A stretch of DNA of 64,000 nucleotides, from contig BSBN01000252.1 of NCBI GenBank assembly GCA_027924645.1, forward strand, positions 1,116,001 to 1,180,000, given 5' to 3'. The first letter of the stretch is position 1; the number at the start of each line of letters is the position of its first letter. Both the position numbers and the translations under genes were made by a program. The stretch comes from Cunninghamia lanceolata. Lineage: Eukaryota; Streptophyta; Pinopsida; Cupressales; Cupressaceae. This document shows, in pieces, positions 23,681 to 34,289 of this stretch. Below the pieces are notes generated by a model. It had not been told where the DNA came from. It worked only from the letters and a program-made list of their open reading frames with translations, and ran no database searches.

Positions 23681-24084
23681 TAAACTAGATAACATGGTTG
23701 GAGAAGCAAGGGCCTTCTTCTATCATTTATGTATGATTTGGTAGTGAATATTAAAGGCATTGCTACTATTTTTGGTTTTTTCCTTTTTCCCTTGTACACA
23801 AAAAATAGTTTTTTTTTGTTTTTGCAATTGGACCAAGGTCTTTTCCTATAAGCATTTTTTAATTTTTAATTTGTTAAAATCAAAGAAATTTTTATCCAAT
23901 CACATATTGTGATAAGAAAAGATTATATTGGTTTATGATTTTTTTTCTCAAATGAGCTATGATTTACTCCTATTAACATAGTATCACTGAAACCAAGCAC
24001 ATGCAAAATCACATCTCTGCAACCCTAATTGCCTTGTTTCACCATTTTTAAAATCTTAATTTGGGCAGGAATGGGATTTGACAG

Positions 24085-24280
24085 TTTAGGGGGCACCTAC
24101 GTCACCCCCTCTCCTTAGGACTGTAGGTACCTCCTCGGTTAGTACTTTTGTTGCTCCAGGTTGTACTTTGGTGAGTGGACCAAAGAAATGGTTTGATGTC
24201 ATTCTTGAAAAAGACTATGCATCCCATGTCACAAGAGCCTTGAATATTGTTCTAGATTTATTGGAAATTGAAGATGGCAC
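24085..24280 (+). pseudogene. LINE-1 ORF1, first fragment
   Basis: A continuous frame (GTSSVSTFVAPG..., then KKWFDVILEKDYASHVTRAL) runs up to 24280 and continues in sense at 29206 once element A and one GGCAC are removed (IEDG, then TTIKLLDITVD). It lies just upstream of the DUF4283-like part. The true start codon is not clear. Confidence 0.65.
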
Positions 24281-25405
24281 TGTTGGAAATAATGCAAATA
24301 ATTGAGAGGGGGGGTGAATCAGTTATCTTATAATTTTTCTATTTTTACTTTCTTTTCTTATCTTATCATTTAGTGTTATATCAAAACAAGGCAGTCATAA
24401 GAACTGAAAAGAAATTAACACATAACACAAGGATTTTTACATGGAAACCCTGTTAAGGGAAAAACCATGGGGTGACTAACCCAAGATTGTATTCTCTGTT
24501 AAAAGAATAAGAGTACAAATTTGGCACTTACCAATTAGGGCTCACTCCCTGAGCACACTGCTCACAAAAGGCCCACTGCCTACAAGAGACTTATAGTCTA
24601 CAAATGCTTACAAATGATACCAAGGTGTTTGAATTGGTGAACAACATCTATACATGCAGGAATTCAGTTTTGGTTAGGCACAGTACACTGATCTAGCACA
24701 TTTCATTCTTCCTCTGCTCAATATTACTTTCTTGTCATATTCTGGGCTTGAATTACTACCTTCGCACTTGTCTCTACTTTTCTTCGCACTTAATCATTCA
24801 TACTATCACTTACCCTCTCTCACAAGCTTGAATCCATCAAGTATATATATCTGCATCAAGGATTTCCCACAACTTTCTAGTCGGCAACAAGAACACTTAG
24901 GATATTTGCAAGTTATTATTCAGTCGGTTGAATCCATACTTGATTGATGATGCGCACCAAAAACTTAGGTATAGAAATCATTACCTATGTCGGCCAAAGT
25001 CATATAATGCCACAAATTGCTTGATCAATACCTTTTATACATCTGGATTGAAGTCTGATATTATATTGATCAGTTATTCCTTTGTCTGCTCTACCTGACT
25101 GGAACCCAACACTCAGATGCTCGTATCTTTTTCATGTTTTGTCACCGGAGGCTAAATCTCTAGAATACAATAGTCATGATACTCCTCTTGACTTGTTCAA
25201 GTCTGCAACTTACTGAGTTACACCATCTGAGAGATCCAGACCTAATTGTCGGACCTTGTTACATACTCTGTTCTTGTTCACCAGACCAAAACAATCTTCA
25301 ATCAGACTTCCGGTATAGGCATATTATGTACTGCGGATGTGTGGGATAGAATTTGTTGCCATCAATGACAACACTTATGAAGCCACACGGTGTCTCTTGC
25401 CAACA
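24281..25405 (-). repeat. element A 3' LTR
   Basis: Bounded by TGTTGGAAAT on the left and GCCAACA on the right (read on -: TGTTGGC...CCAACA). It shows same-family similarity to the LTRs of B, including the GGCTCACTNCCTGAGCACAC-type block. Confidence 0.92.
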
Positions 25406-25420
25406 ATCTCCCCCTTTGGC
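25406..25420 (-). other. element A polypurine tract
   Basis: On - the sequence CAAAGGGGGAGAT immediately precedes the 3' LTR start TGTTGGC. Confidence 0.85.
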
Positions 25421-25653
25421 ATTGATGGCAACACTTAGTGAAAAATGGCTACGTGTTGCAGTAACTCCCCCTTTGCTTGTGCTCTGTCTCTTGCACTGTT
25501 TTACCGGAGCTCCCCCTTTGCTAGATTCCTCATTTTTCACTACCTTCACTCCCCCTTTGACATCAATGGCAAAGGGTGGAATCCGCATACCAAAATTTTG
25601 CAAAAAGTATTATATACATGGCCACATAAGTATATACAAATCATATGTTATAC

Positions 25654-26424
25654 TTACATATACTTAAGTATATCTACAAAGGTTATCTTCAACTGTATGA
25701 TTTCTGTGGCCCAACTCCTCTTCATTCTATCCAAAATGGAGATGTGTCCACTTAACAAATACGCATATGCTTCTGCCCTCTTTAATTTTGTTGGATCATT
25801 GGTCTGGACTATATTTTGTGCCTCTGTCAAGGCATCATGCATTGCCTCTAACTTAGGGATGATTATCCCTCTGAGCTCACCCATTCTATCCATTATGTTC
25901 TTTTTCTCTTTAACCAGTTCTTTAATATCATTTATTATAGCAATAGCTTGACATTCATGATTCACCAGAGAGGTAGTAAGGGGATCAAAATTCTGAGATA
26001 AACTTGACAGTTTTCCTTCTTGTTCTTTCACTTTCTTCTCAATGTCCTCTGTCACTTTGGGCCAAGTTAAACAAAATTTGTATATGTCCCCACCATCCTT
26101 AAGAGCATTTTCAAGGCTCTTTATACCAATGCCTAAGATTCTTCTATCATTAGCAATTAGCCCTTGTGCTTCATTAAATCTCTTTCCCAAGAAATCCTTT
26201 TGGACCTTAGCTTCTGCCGATTTCTCTAAGGATTCAAAATGAGTGTTAACAAAATTAACTAATTTTTTTAGATTACTGAATGGAGAGGCAAAATGATCCT
26301 TTTGATAGGTTGGCATAATCTTCTCCAGCACCCCAGATGCAATCTCCAATAGCTCACAATCCTCCATGTGTGATTTTAGAAGTTTCTCTTTTGCTTTGGC
26401 CTGAGCAAAAGATGCTACTTTCAT
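25654..26424 (-). pseudogene. element A ORF2, C-terminal helical domain
   Basis: A 256-codon open frame beginning MKVASFAQAKAKEKLLKSH and rich in predicted helix, closely matching 36729-37490 of element B. Unlike B it has no stop in this part (B has TAG at 37194 and 37458), so A preserves the better copy of this domain. The frame differs from the upstream portion, so a small indel separates them. There is no recognised family and no enzymatic motif. Confidence 0.85.
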
Positions 26425-26442
26425 TATCTGAACCGGAGAGAG

Positions 26443-27345
26443 AGAGTTAAAGTTTAGTGGCCCTTGAATTAACTCAGGTTAATCCAGCTCCATTATTTCT
26501 TTGTCCAGGAAATTCTGTACTGTCTCTACAGTGTCTCTTGCCGACTTTACTTCCTTTTGGGGGCATCTGGACTGACTTACTTATTGATATTTGTTTCTTC
26601 TACCTTTCCTTCCTCTTCTGGAACAGAGGAGTCTAATGCCTCAGATGGCTCTTCATCATTTTTCTTTAATCCTTCGACATCCTTGTCAGAAAATATTTCT
26701 TCTTTCTATCCTTCCTCTTCCAGAACAGAGGAATCTAATGCCTTAGATGACTCTTCATCATTTTTCTTTAATCCTTCAACATCCATGTTAGAAGGATCTT
26801 CATCTGTTTCCTCTATAATGGGAAGATTAAATCTCTTTAAGGCATTCCAGAGAATTTCTTTTGTTTCATTTGCTATTTGGTCAGTTTCTCCAACCATGAG
26901 TTTATTCATCCGGGACTTGCTTCGAAAATCATCTTTACAATCCTTAAAAACCATGTCCATTTGTTTTGGAGTGATAGAGGGACATAAATGTATCACTATT
27001 TGCTCCCGGATCTCCAAGTCTTTTGCCTTTGCATTCTCTTTTCTTTGCTCTAATACATCTTCTAGGCTCTTTGGAATTAATGAAATTATTTCAATGAATG
27101 CTTTGTTATAGATATTCAAATACCTTATAGTAGCTTCCTCCAGAATTCTCTTGTTAGCATCATTGTATTCATCATAGAACTCTGTCACTAGCTGCAGGTT
27201 CCCATCCACAGTAACTTCCTTGATGATGTTATCAATAGAAAGAGTAGGCTTCTCAACATACTCTGCTGACTTCTGCTCCACATTAACCTTGGGAGGTTTT
27301 ACTTTTTCTTTCTTCAATTCTCTAATCTCTACATCTGACTCAGTC
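26443..27345 (-). pseudogene. element A ORF2, middle portion
   Basis: Homologous to about 35760-36720 of element B: PTLSIDNIIKEVTVDG, IYNKAFIEIISLIPKSLE, CPSITPKQMDMVFKDCKD, ILWNALKRFNLPIIEE, then an acidic stretch. It contains an in-frame duplication of 34 codons (see separate repeat) and stops before the next portion. Function is unknown. Confidence 0.8.
26611..26814 (-). repeat. 102-bp in-frame tandem duplication in ORF2 of element A
   Basis: TCCTCTTCTGGAACAGAGG at 26611 recurs as TCCTCTTCCAGAACAGAGG at 26713, each followed by the same block encoding DVEGLKKNDEE on -. The period is 102 bp, 34 codons. Element B has no equivalent duplication. Confidence 0.85.
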
Positions 27346-27382
27346 TTACTGGAGATCTTCTAGGCCTATTTCATTGATTTCC

Positions 27383-28012
27383 TTATCCAAAGTTCTTCTG
27401 ACCGGATCCAGAGTTTTCACCTTTCTCATATCCCAAGCCATGCTTATCATCTACCCTCTTTTGACTTTCAAGAAGAACTTCGAGTTGGGCTAAGCTTATC
27501 TTGAATTTTTCTTTGTATTCATTTGTAGATTGAAGATCTTGTTTAAGAGTGTCTATCTGGTTCTCAAGTTGTTCTTCATTATCTTTGGCTTCTTCAAGAT
27601 CAGATTCAAGATGCCTGATTATTCTGTCCATTTTATGGCAGTCCTCTGTTTTCTCCCTGAGGGATTGTTTTAGATTATCTTCAATCTTTCTCTTTTCTTC
27701 AATTTCTTGGGTGAATTTCATAACCCCTGAGTCCATTTCATGCCTTATCATAATGACTTCTTTTGATAGCTTCTCACATACCTTATTTTTCTCATTTAGA
27801 TCCTCGTCAACATTATTGACCTCATTCTGATTTGGTAATTTTTGGAGTAGTTCCTTTCTCTTTTTCATAGAATTACTAAGTTTTTCTTTCATCTCATTTA
27901 TGAAATCATCAGCATGCTTGATTCTTTCTCTTCAATTGTTGACTTCAGAGTGGGATTGTTCAAGATCATCTAGGGCAAACTGAAGTTGTTCTTTCATACC
28001 ATATGCATCCAT
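27383..28012 (-). pseudogene. element A ORF1: coiled-coil gag-like protein, truncated
   Basis: ATG at 28010-28012, shortly after the primer binding site, starts a heptad-rich, Glu/Lys/Leu-rich peptide homologous to ORF1 of element B (for example MDRIIRHLESDLEEA and KEKFKISLAQLEVLLESQKR). A TGA occurs where B has Leu near residue 27. After the motif GLGYEKGENSGSGQK the homology to B stops, and the sequence jumps to the ORF2 region, which gives the deletion junction. The zinc knuckles seen in B are absent. Confidence 0.85.
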
Positions 28013-28062
28013 TGAGATTCCCAGATCTTCCTCAAGCTGTTAGGCTTGTTCAGAGGATCTTA

Positions 28063-28074
28063 GCTCTGATACCA
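28063..28074 (-). other. element A primer binding site
   Basis: GCTCTGATACCA on + reads TGGTATCAGAGC on -, two bases inside the 5' LTR, initiator tRNA-Met type. Confidence 0.9.
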
Positions 28075-28076
28075 AT

Positions 28077-29200
28077 TGTTGGAAACAATGCAGGTAACTA
28101 ATTGGGGGGGTGAATCAGTTATCTTATAACTTTTCTATTTTTACTTTCTTTTCTTATGTTATCATTTAGTGTTATATCAAAACAAGGTAATCATAAGAAC
28201 TGAAAAGAAATTAACACATAACATAAGGATTTTTATGTGGAAGCCATGTTAAGGGAAAAACCATGGGGTGACTAACCTAAGATTGTATTCTCTATTAGAA
28301 GAATAAGAGTACAAATTTGGCACTTGCCAATTAGGGCTCACTGCCTGAGCACACTGCTCACAAAAGGCCCACTACCTACAAGAGACTTACAGTCTACAAA
28401 TGCTTACAGATGATACCAAGGTGTTTGAACTGGTGAACAACATCTATACATGCAGGAATTCAATTCCGGTTAGGCACAGTATACTGATCTGGCACATTTC
28501 ATTCTTCCTCTGCTCAATATTACTTTCTTGTCACATTCCAGGCTTAAATTACTACCTTTGCACTTGTCTCTACTTTTCTTCATACTTAATCATTCATACT
28601 ATCACTTACCCTCTCTCACAAGCTTGAATCAATCGGGTAATATATCCGCATCAAGGATTTCCCACAACTTTCTAGTCGGCAACAAGAACACTTAGGATAT
28701 TTGCAAGTTATTATTCAGTCGGTTGAATCCATACTTGATTGATGATGCACACCAAAAACTTAGGCATAGAAATCATTACCTATGTCAGCCAAAGTCATAT
28801 AATGCCATAAATTTCTTGATCAATACCTTTTATACATCCGGATTGAAGTTTGATATTCTGTTGGTCAATTCTTCCTTTGGTTGCTCTGCTTGACTGGAAC
28901 CCAACACTCAGATGCTTGTATCTTTTTCATGCTTTGTCACCGAAGGCTAAATCTCTGGAATACAATAGTCATGATACCCCTCTTGACTTGTTCAAGTTTG
29001 CAACTTACTGAGTTATACCATTTGAGAGATCCGGACCTGATTGTCAGACCTTGTTACATACTCTGTTCTTGTTCACCAGACCAAAACAATCTTCAATCTG
29101 ACTTCCGGTATAGGCATATTATGTACTACGGATGTGTGGGATAGACTTTGTTGCCATCAGTGACAACACTTATGAAGCCACACAGTGTCTCTTGCCAATA
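28077..29200 (-). repeat. element A 5' LTR
   Basis: Matches 24281-25405 with scattered substitutions. The outer end is CCAATA instead of CCAACA, a point change in the terminal dinucleotide region. Confidence 0.92.
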
Positions 29201-29205
29201 GGCAC

Positions 29206-30658
29206 AACTATTAAGCTATTGGATATCACTGTGGACTGAATCATTTCCACTATGGAGAAAACTTTTGTGGGTAACTTCTTCTCCTTCCATCCTAACATTG
29301 ATGTGGTTAGGAAATAGGTTTTGGAGAAATGGAAACCTAAGGGGAGTGTTTCTGCAAGTGCCCTATCAAGAGGGATGTTTCTTTTTAAATTTACTCACTA
29401 GGAAGATCTCCGGGTTTTAGCTAGAGGGCCTTAGATATATGGTAAAAATAACCCATTGCTTTGTAGTTGGAAACCTAGGTTTGACCCCAAGGCTAACTTA
29501 ACTAAGATGACTCTGGTCTGGGTGCGACTCCCTAGTCTACCCTTGGAATTTTGGGATGAGGAGATCTTTGTTTGGATAGCCAATTGGTTTGGTCATTTCA
29601 TAACTATTTACAAAGTGACTAAGGAGAAGTCAAGGGTAGTCTATGCTAGATTCTGTGTTAGTGTGGATGTTCTCAAAGTCCTCCTCACTTCCATTACTCT
29701 AGACTCTAGGTTTGGTAGGTGGGTTCAACCTATTTTTTATGAGAACTCAGAATTTTCTATCAAAATTATTCTAGGTCAAGCTATTTAATCAGTGAATGTG
29801 CTGCTAACCCTAGAAATCCAGCTAAGGAACCTAAAGGGAAGAACAAAAGGACCGTAATTCCTTAATCCTTGGAGAACCCTAAGAAATATCCTTTTGAGGA
29901 AGAGCTCCTCAAGCTCATGGATTCCCCTCAGGGTAAGGGAAAGGATATTGGAAGACAAACCCAAGAGGAGAATATTCTATGTTTGAAATCTTTTGAGAAT
30001 AACTGTCTGGGTTTTGTTGACCAACAATAGATAAACAACTAGGAGGAAGATGGCCAAAAGGATACCCACACTCTAAATGAAATAGATGAAAAATGGATTG
30101 CCAATGATAAAGTTACTGATGAAAGGAGAATTCATGGGCCCCATTGGAAAAACCCTAATAAAAACCAATAGGGGTTAGATGAACAACTGCAATGGAGAGC
30201 ATGTCTTGAATAAGCAAGTTGAGGCTGACTAAGGAATAGTTGATGGTGTTGATAACCAAGAACCTAGGGATGTTGAATTATTGTATGGGGCCATCCTAAT
30301 GATGATAACCAAGGAGGAGTTGTCCCTCAATAGACCAAGCCTTTGGACCAAACTATGTGTTAGGATGAGATAAGGGCACTAGGGAAGAAACTAGGAGTGG
30401 GATGATTGAAATTAGTACAAATGGTTGCAACAACATTAATGATGATCATACCCCAATCATGGATCAAACCCAAGCCTATGTAACACCTATTTCTAAAGGG
30501 AAAGGACTAAAGAAAGATTCCAAGAAATCAACTAATGTGGGGGTGGATCTTAAATGTGGAAGATTATCTCATAGAGAAACCAGGTCCAGAGAGACTACTC
30601 GAAAAATAGCTAGTGGGAGATAGAAGACCCAGGAGGTTCCCTCTAGGAAAACTTGTAA
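29206..30658 (+). pseudogene. LINE-1 ORF1, main fragment (DUF4283-like)
   Basis: Motifs typical of plant LINE ORF1 RNA-binding proteins are visible at 29240-29790: KTFVGNFFSFHPNID, SRGMFLFKFTH, CSWKPRFDP, then VWVRLPSLPLEFWDEEI and a GRWVQPIFYEN stretch. In-frame TAGs occur at three sites where Trp or Gln is expected (RK*VLEKW, TH*EDL, GP*IYG). The remainder to 30658 is a charged, degenerate tail with stops in every frame. The protein would coat LINE RNA. Confidence 0.8.
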
Positions 30659-31304
30659 ATGAAGATTTTATCTTGGAACATGAGAGGGCTTAATAGTTGT
30701 CATAAGTAGTTTTTGGTGAAAAGCTACATCCTTTATAATAAGTTATATATTCTTCTTATTCAAGTGGTGAAAAAGTCCAAGACTAGCTTCAAGGACTTAG
30801 CTAATAGAATTTGGCCTAATGTGGAGTACTACATCAATGCTACACAAGGGGCTTCTAGTAGAATTACCACTATGTGGAATCCCAACAGGGTGAGTAGTAA
30901 GCTGATTAATTGTTCTAGGAATAACTTGGAGGTGTTGTTTTTTTCTTCTAACAAGAAATGGATCCTTTCAAATATCTATGCCTCCAACACAAGACCTACC
31001 AGGAAAGAATTCTAGATCAATATTAAGGCTCTTATCGATAACTTCAAGGATGGGCACTAGATGTTCGTTGAAGACTTCAACACTCTCCTCTATTATTCAA
31101 AAAAATTGGGTGGACTTATGGACTGCTATGACAACATGGTTGATCTTGCTAAGTTCCTTATGGTGGTTGGTCTTATGGATGTTGATCTCAATGGTTATCC
31201 TTTCACTTGGTCTAACAGGCGATCAAGTACCCAGCTTATTTAGGTAAGGCTTGATAGATTCCTTATTTCTTGCAATTGGGACATAACTAGTAACATCACT
31301 CTCT
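30659..31304 (+). pseudogene. LINE-1 ORF2, apurinic-type endonuclease domain, 5' part
   Basis: It begins MKILSWNMRGLNS, the usual start of plant L1 ORF2 with the catalytic Asn. Later come WNPNRVSS, ISNIYASN-like WILSNIYASNT, a decayed GDFN motif (VEDFN near 31065-31080), then YPFTWSNRR and LDRFLIS. TAG codons replace Trp in HWMFV and others. The domain would nick target DNA. The frame is cut at 31304 by element B and resumes at 38856. Confidence 0.85.
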
Positions 31305-32414
31305 TGTTGGCAAGAGACACTGTGTGGCTTCAAAAATGTTGTCATTGATTGCAACAAAGTCCATCCCACACATCCGCAAGACATGGTGTGTCGATACCGG
31401 AAGTCAGATTGAAGAGTATTTTGGTCCGGTGACTAAGAACAGAGCATGCAGCAAGGTCTGACAATCAAGTCCGGATCTCTCAGAGGAAATATCTCAGTAA
31501 AGTGCGGACTTGGGGAAGTCAAAAGGAGTACCATGACTAATATATTCCAGAGATTGTGCCTCCGGTGATGGAAGAGTGAAAAGATATGAACACTTAAGTG
31601 TTGGGTTCCTGTTTGGCAGAATAGACTGAGGAAGAACTGACCGGAAGAGCATCAGACCTTAATCCGGATGAGATATTGATGGTGATCAAGCTTCTTAAGA
31701 GATCATTCATGATTGGCTGACATGACTGATGACTTCTATAAGTATCTCTTTGATATGCATCACTTGGTAAGAAAGGATTCAGCCGACAGACCAGAGTTTG
31801 GAAAAATATTAAGTATTTCAGATGCCGACTAAGAAACATGTTGAAATCCTTGGTGTGGATATATATACCAGATGGATTTTGATGAGAAGGGTGTGTGGTG
31901 TATTGTGAAGTGAGAAGAAAAGAAAAGAAAAGAATAGTGTGGAAGCAGTAGTATAGGTCCGGTATGTGACAGGACAGCAGCACCAAAGAAAAGGAAGAAT
32001 GAAGTGCAGTAGATCAGTGTATTGAGCCTAACCAGAACTAAACTTCAACATATGTGGATGCTTCTCATCAGTTCAAGTATCTTGTTATTTTCTTTATGCC
32101 TTATAGACAATGAGTCTCTTGTAGGTAGTGAGCCTCTTGTGAGCAGTGTGCTCAGGCAGTGAGCCCTAATTAGCAAGTGCCATTTTGTACTTCTATTCTT
32201 TTAACAGAGAATACAATCTTGGGTTAGTCACCCTGTGGTTTTTCCCTTAACAGGGTTTTCCACGTCAAAATCATTGTGTTATGTGTATTGATTTTGTTTC
32301 TGCTTTCATGGTTATGGATGCTTATTTGTTTTGATGCTACACTAGTTGTTAAAGAAGAACAGAAAGTCAAATTAATTAAGATAACTGATTCACCCCCTCT
32401 CTTAGTTATCAACA
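31305..32414 (+). repeat. element B 5' LTR
   Basis: TGTTGGCAAGAGACAC at the start, TTAGTTATCAACA at the end. A palindromic inverted end pair TGTTG/CAACA is present. Confidence 0.95.
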
Positions 32415-32416
32415 AT

Positions 32417-32428
32417 TGGTATCAGAGC
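32417..32428 (+). other. element B primer binding site
   Basis: TGGTATCAGAGC, two bases after the 5' LTR, complementary to the 3' end of initiator tRNA-Met. Confidence 0.92.
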
Positions 32429-32479
32429 TAAGTTCCTCCAAATAGAGCCTAGCAGCTTGAGGAAGATCTGGGAATTCCA

Positions 32480-33661
32480 ATGGATATGTATGCTATGAGG
32501 GAACAACTTCAGTCTGCCCTTGATCATCTTGAGCAATCTCACTCTGAAGTCAATAACTTGAGGGAAAGACTCAATCGAGCTGATGATTTCATAAATGAAC
32601 TAAAGGAGAAACTGAGTATCTCTATGAAAAAGAGAAAGGAACTTCTTCAGCAATTAGCAAGTCAAAGTGAAGCCAATGATACTAATGAAGATCTGAATGA
32701 GAAGAACAAATTATGTGAGAAACTATCAAAAGAGGTCATTATGGTAAGACATGAAATGGAATCAAGGGTTATGAAATTCACCCAAGAAATTGAAGAGAAA
32801 AGAAAGATTGAAGATAATCTAAAACAATCTCTCAAGGAGAAGTCAGAAGACTGCCACAAAATGGATAGAATAATCAGGCATTTGGAATTTGATCTTGAAG
32901 AAGCTAGAGATAATGAAGAACAACTTGAGAATCAGATTGACACCCTAAAAAGGGATCTTCAAACAACAAATGAATACAAAGAGAAATTCAAGATAAGCTC
33001 TGCTCAGCTTGAAGTTCTTCTTGAAAGCCAAAAGAGGGTAGACGACAAGCAAGGCTTGGGGTATGAGAAAGGTGAAAGCTCTGGATCCGGTCAGAAGAAC
33101 TCTAGATTAGGAAATCCAAGGAACAGGCCTAGAAGACCTCCGGTAAGGCAACCAAATGCTCAAAGATATCCATCCTTCAATGGATACTGCCACAATTACA
33201 ATAACTTTGGTCATAAAGCAAATCAGTGCAGAAGAAGAATGAATCAGACTAATTCATCCTTCTCTGGATAGTGTTTTAATTGCAAAAGGTATGGTCACAA
33301 ATCTCATGAGTGTAGAAATATGCAAATAAATAATTCATTCAATGGTAGATGCTTTGCATGCAATAGAATGGGACATATGGCTAATCAGTGTAGATCAAGA
33401 GGATATCAGTCAAATATGCAAAGAAATGTTGTTTGCTATAATTGTAATAGATCCGATCATATTGCCAAATTCTGCATAAGTAAGAATCAGGATAAATAGG
33501 GTCCGGTGCATCATAATCAAAACCAAGACAAAGGAAAAGGAAAAGTGAATGCAGATGAAATTCAAAGGGAGATGAACAAGATTTAGGTGAAGAGGAGTAC
33601 AAAAAATGTTGAGGATGGATCCACACCAGAATCTGGTGCTGATATCCCTTCTGGAAACTAA
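32480..33661 (+). pseudogene. element B ORF1: coiled-coil plus four zinc knuckles (gag-like)
   Basis: The ATG at 32480 opens about 394 codons. Residues 1-190 are a long charged coiled coil. A GLGYEKGESSGSG linker like that of plant gag C-termini follows, then four CCHC motifs near 33187, 33272, 33350 and 33434 (for example CFNCKRYGHKSHEC and CFACNRMGHMANQC). The first knuckle has Tyr in place of its second Cys. TAG codons at 33269, near 33498 and near 33584 interrupt it. There is no capsid domain before the coiled coil, unlike ordinary gag. The likely role is binding or packaging RNA, by analogy. Confidence 0.85.
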
Positions 33662-34289
33662 ATAGATGAGCTCTGGCTTAGGGGGAGTCACAAAAGAAAA
33701 CAAGTTCCCCCAGCCAGTCAATTAGTGCCTGAAATTGGCACATGGAAAGTTGCAGATTAAAGGGTTCTCAGAAAAACATCTAAATAAGCCTTGGTAAAGA
33801 TATGGAAGATCCGCAAGAAATTTAGAAGAGGTTAATCTTCCAAGAATGATCTGGTTTAACAGTCATCCGGTAAGAACAGGATTTTCACAGTTAGATCTGA
33901 TATGATTCAAATTTGAGGTATCTTGATCTGCGGATAAATGGAATGATTGGAGAAAGGCAGATAGATTGCCAATATTCACCGAGAATAACTCTAAGTGCAT
34001 CTTAGTGATCCAGAAAGATCTCTCAGAACAAGGAGAGCAAAGCAACCAAAATAACTTAAGTTGTGCATTTATTACAATGTGAAATTAGGGTTTGCACAGA
34101 AATATAAGGGTTCCCTTGCTCATCATTTGTACATTTGCATTTGAGAAGAAGAGAGAAGGAGCTCTGCAACAAATTTTCTCAAACCTCTCAAGGATCAACC
34201 ACAGAAATCAATTTATCTAGCAATTCGATTCGGCTCATTTCATAAAAGGTATTTTTCGCTCTTGAATCTCTCTCTCAATCCTTTGAAAG
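33662..34289 (+). other. spacer between ORF1 and ORF2 of element B
   Basis: About 630 bp without coding signal. It includes an untranslated-leader-like stretch (CTCTCTCTCAATCCTTTGAA) just before the ORF2 start codon, so ORF2 may have had its own promoter or spliced leader. Confidence 0.5.

Larger units (their letters stand above)
20539..23986 (-). repeat. 1-kb direct repeat, right copy, split by insertion F
   Basis: Homology to 19139-20137 covers 20539-21220 and resumes at 23681-23986. The interruption corresponds to element F. After 23986 the sequence departs from the left copy and LINE-1 begins. Confidence 0.6.
24281..29200 (-). mobile_element. element A: non-autonomous LTR retrotransposon, internally deleted relative of B
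   Basis: LTRs of about 1.12 kb at both ends, the 5-bp duplication GGCAC at 24276-24280 and 29201-29205, a primer binding site next to the right LTR, and a polypurine tract next to the left LTR establish a complete insertion on -. The 2.67-kb interior encodes only a coiled-coil gag-like ORF and a C-terminal part of ORF2. Compared with element B it lacks about 2.6 kb, covering the zinc knuckles and the N-terminal half of ORF2. It carries no protease, integrase or reverse transcriptase. Confidence 0.93.

Noticed and set aside
25353..25951. Open frames on + across the left edge of element A
   Set aside because: They overlap the LTR and are antisense to the ORF2 C-terminal domain, which has the homologue in element B.
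27549..27830. 93-codon Ser/Leu-rich + frame
   Set aside because: It is the antisense shadow of the coiled-coil ORF1 of element A.
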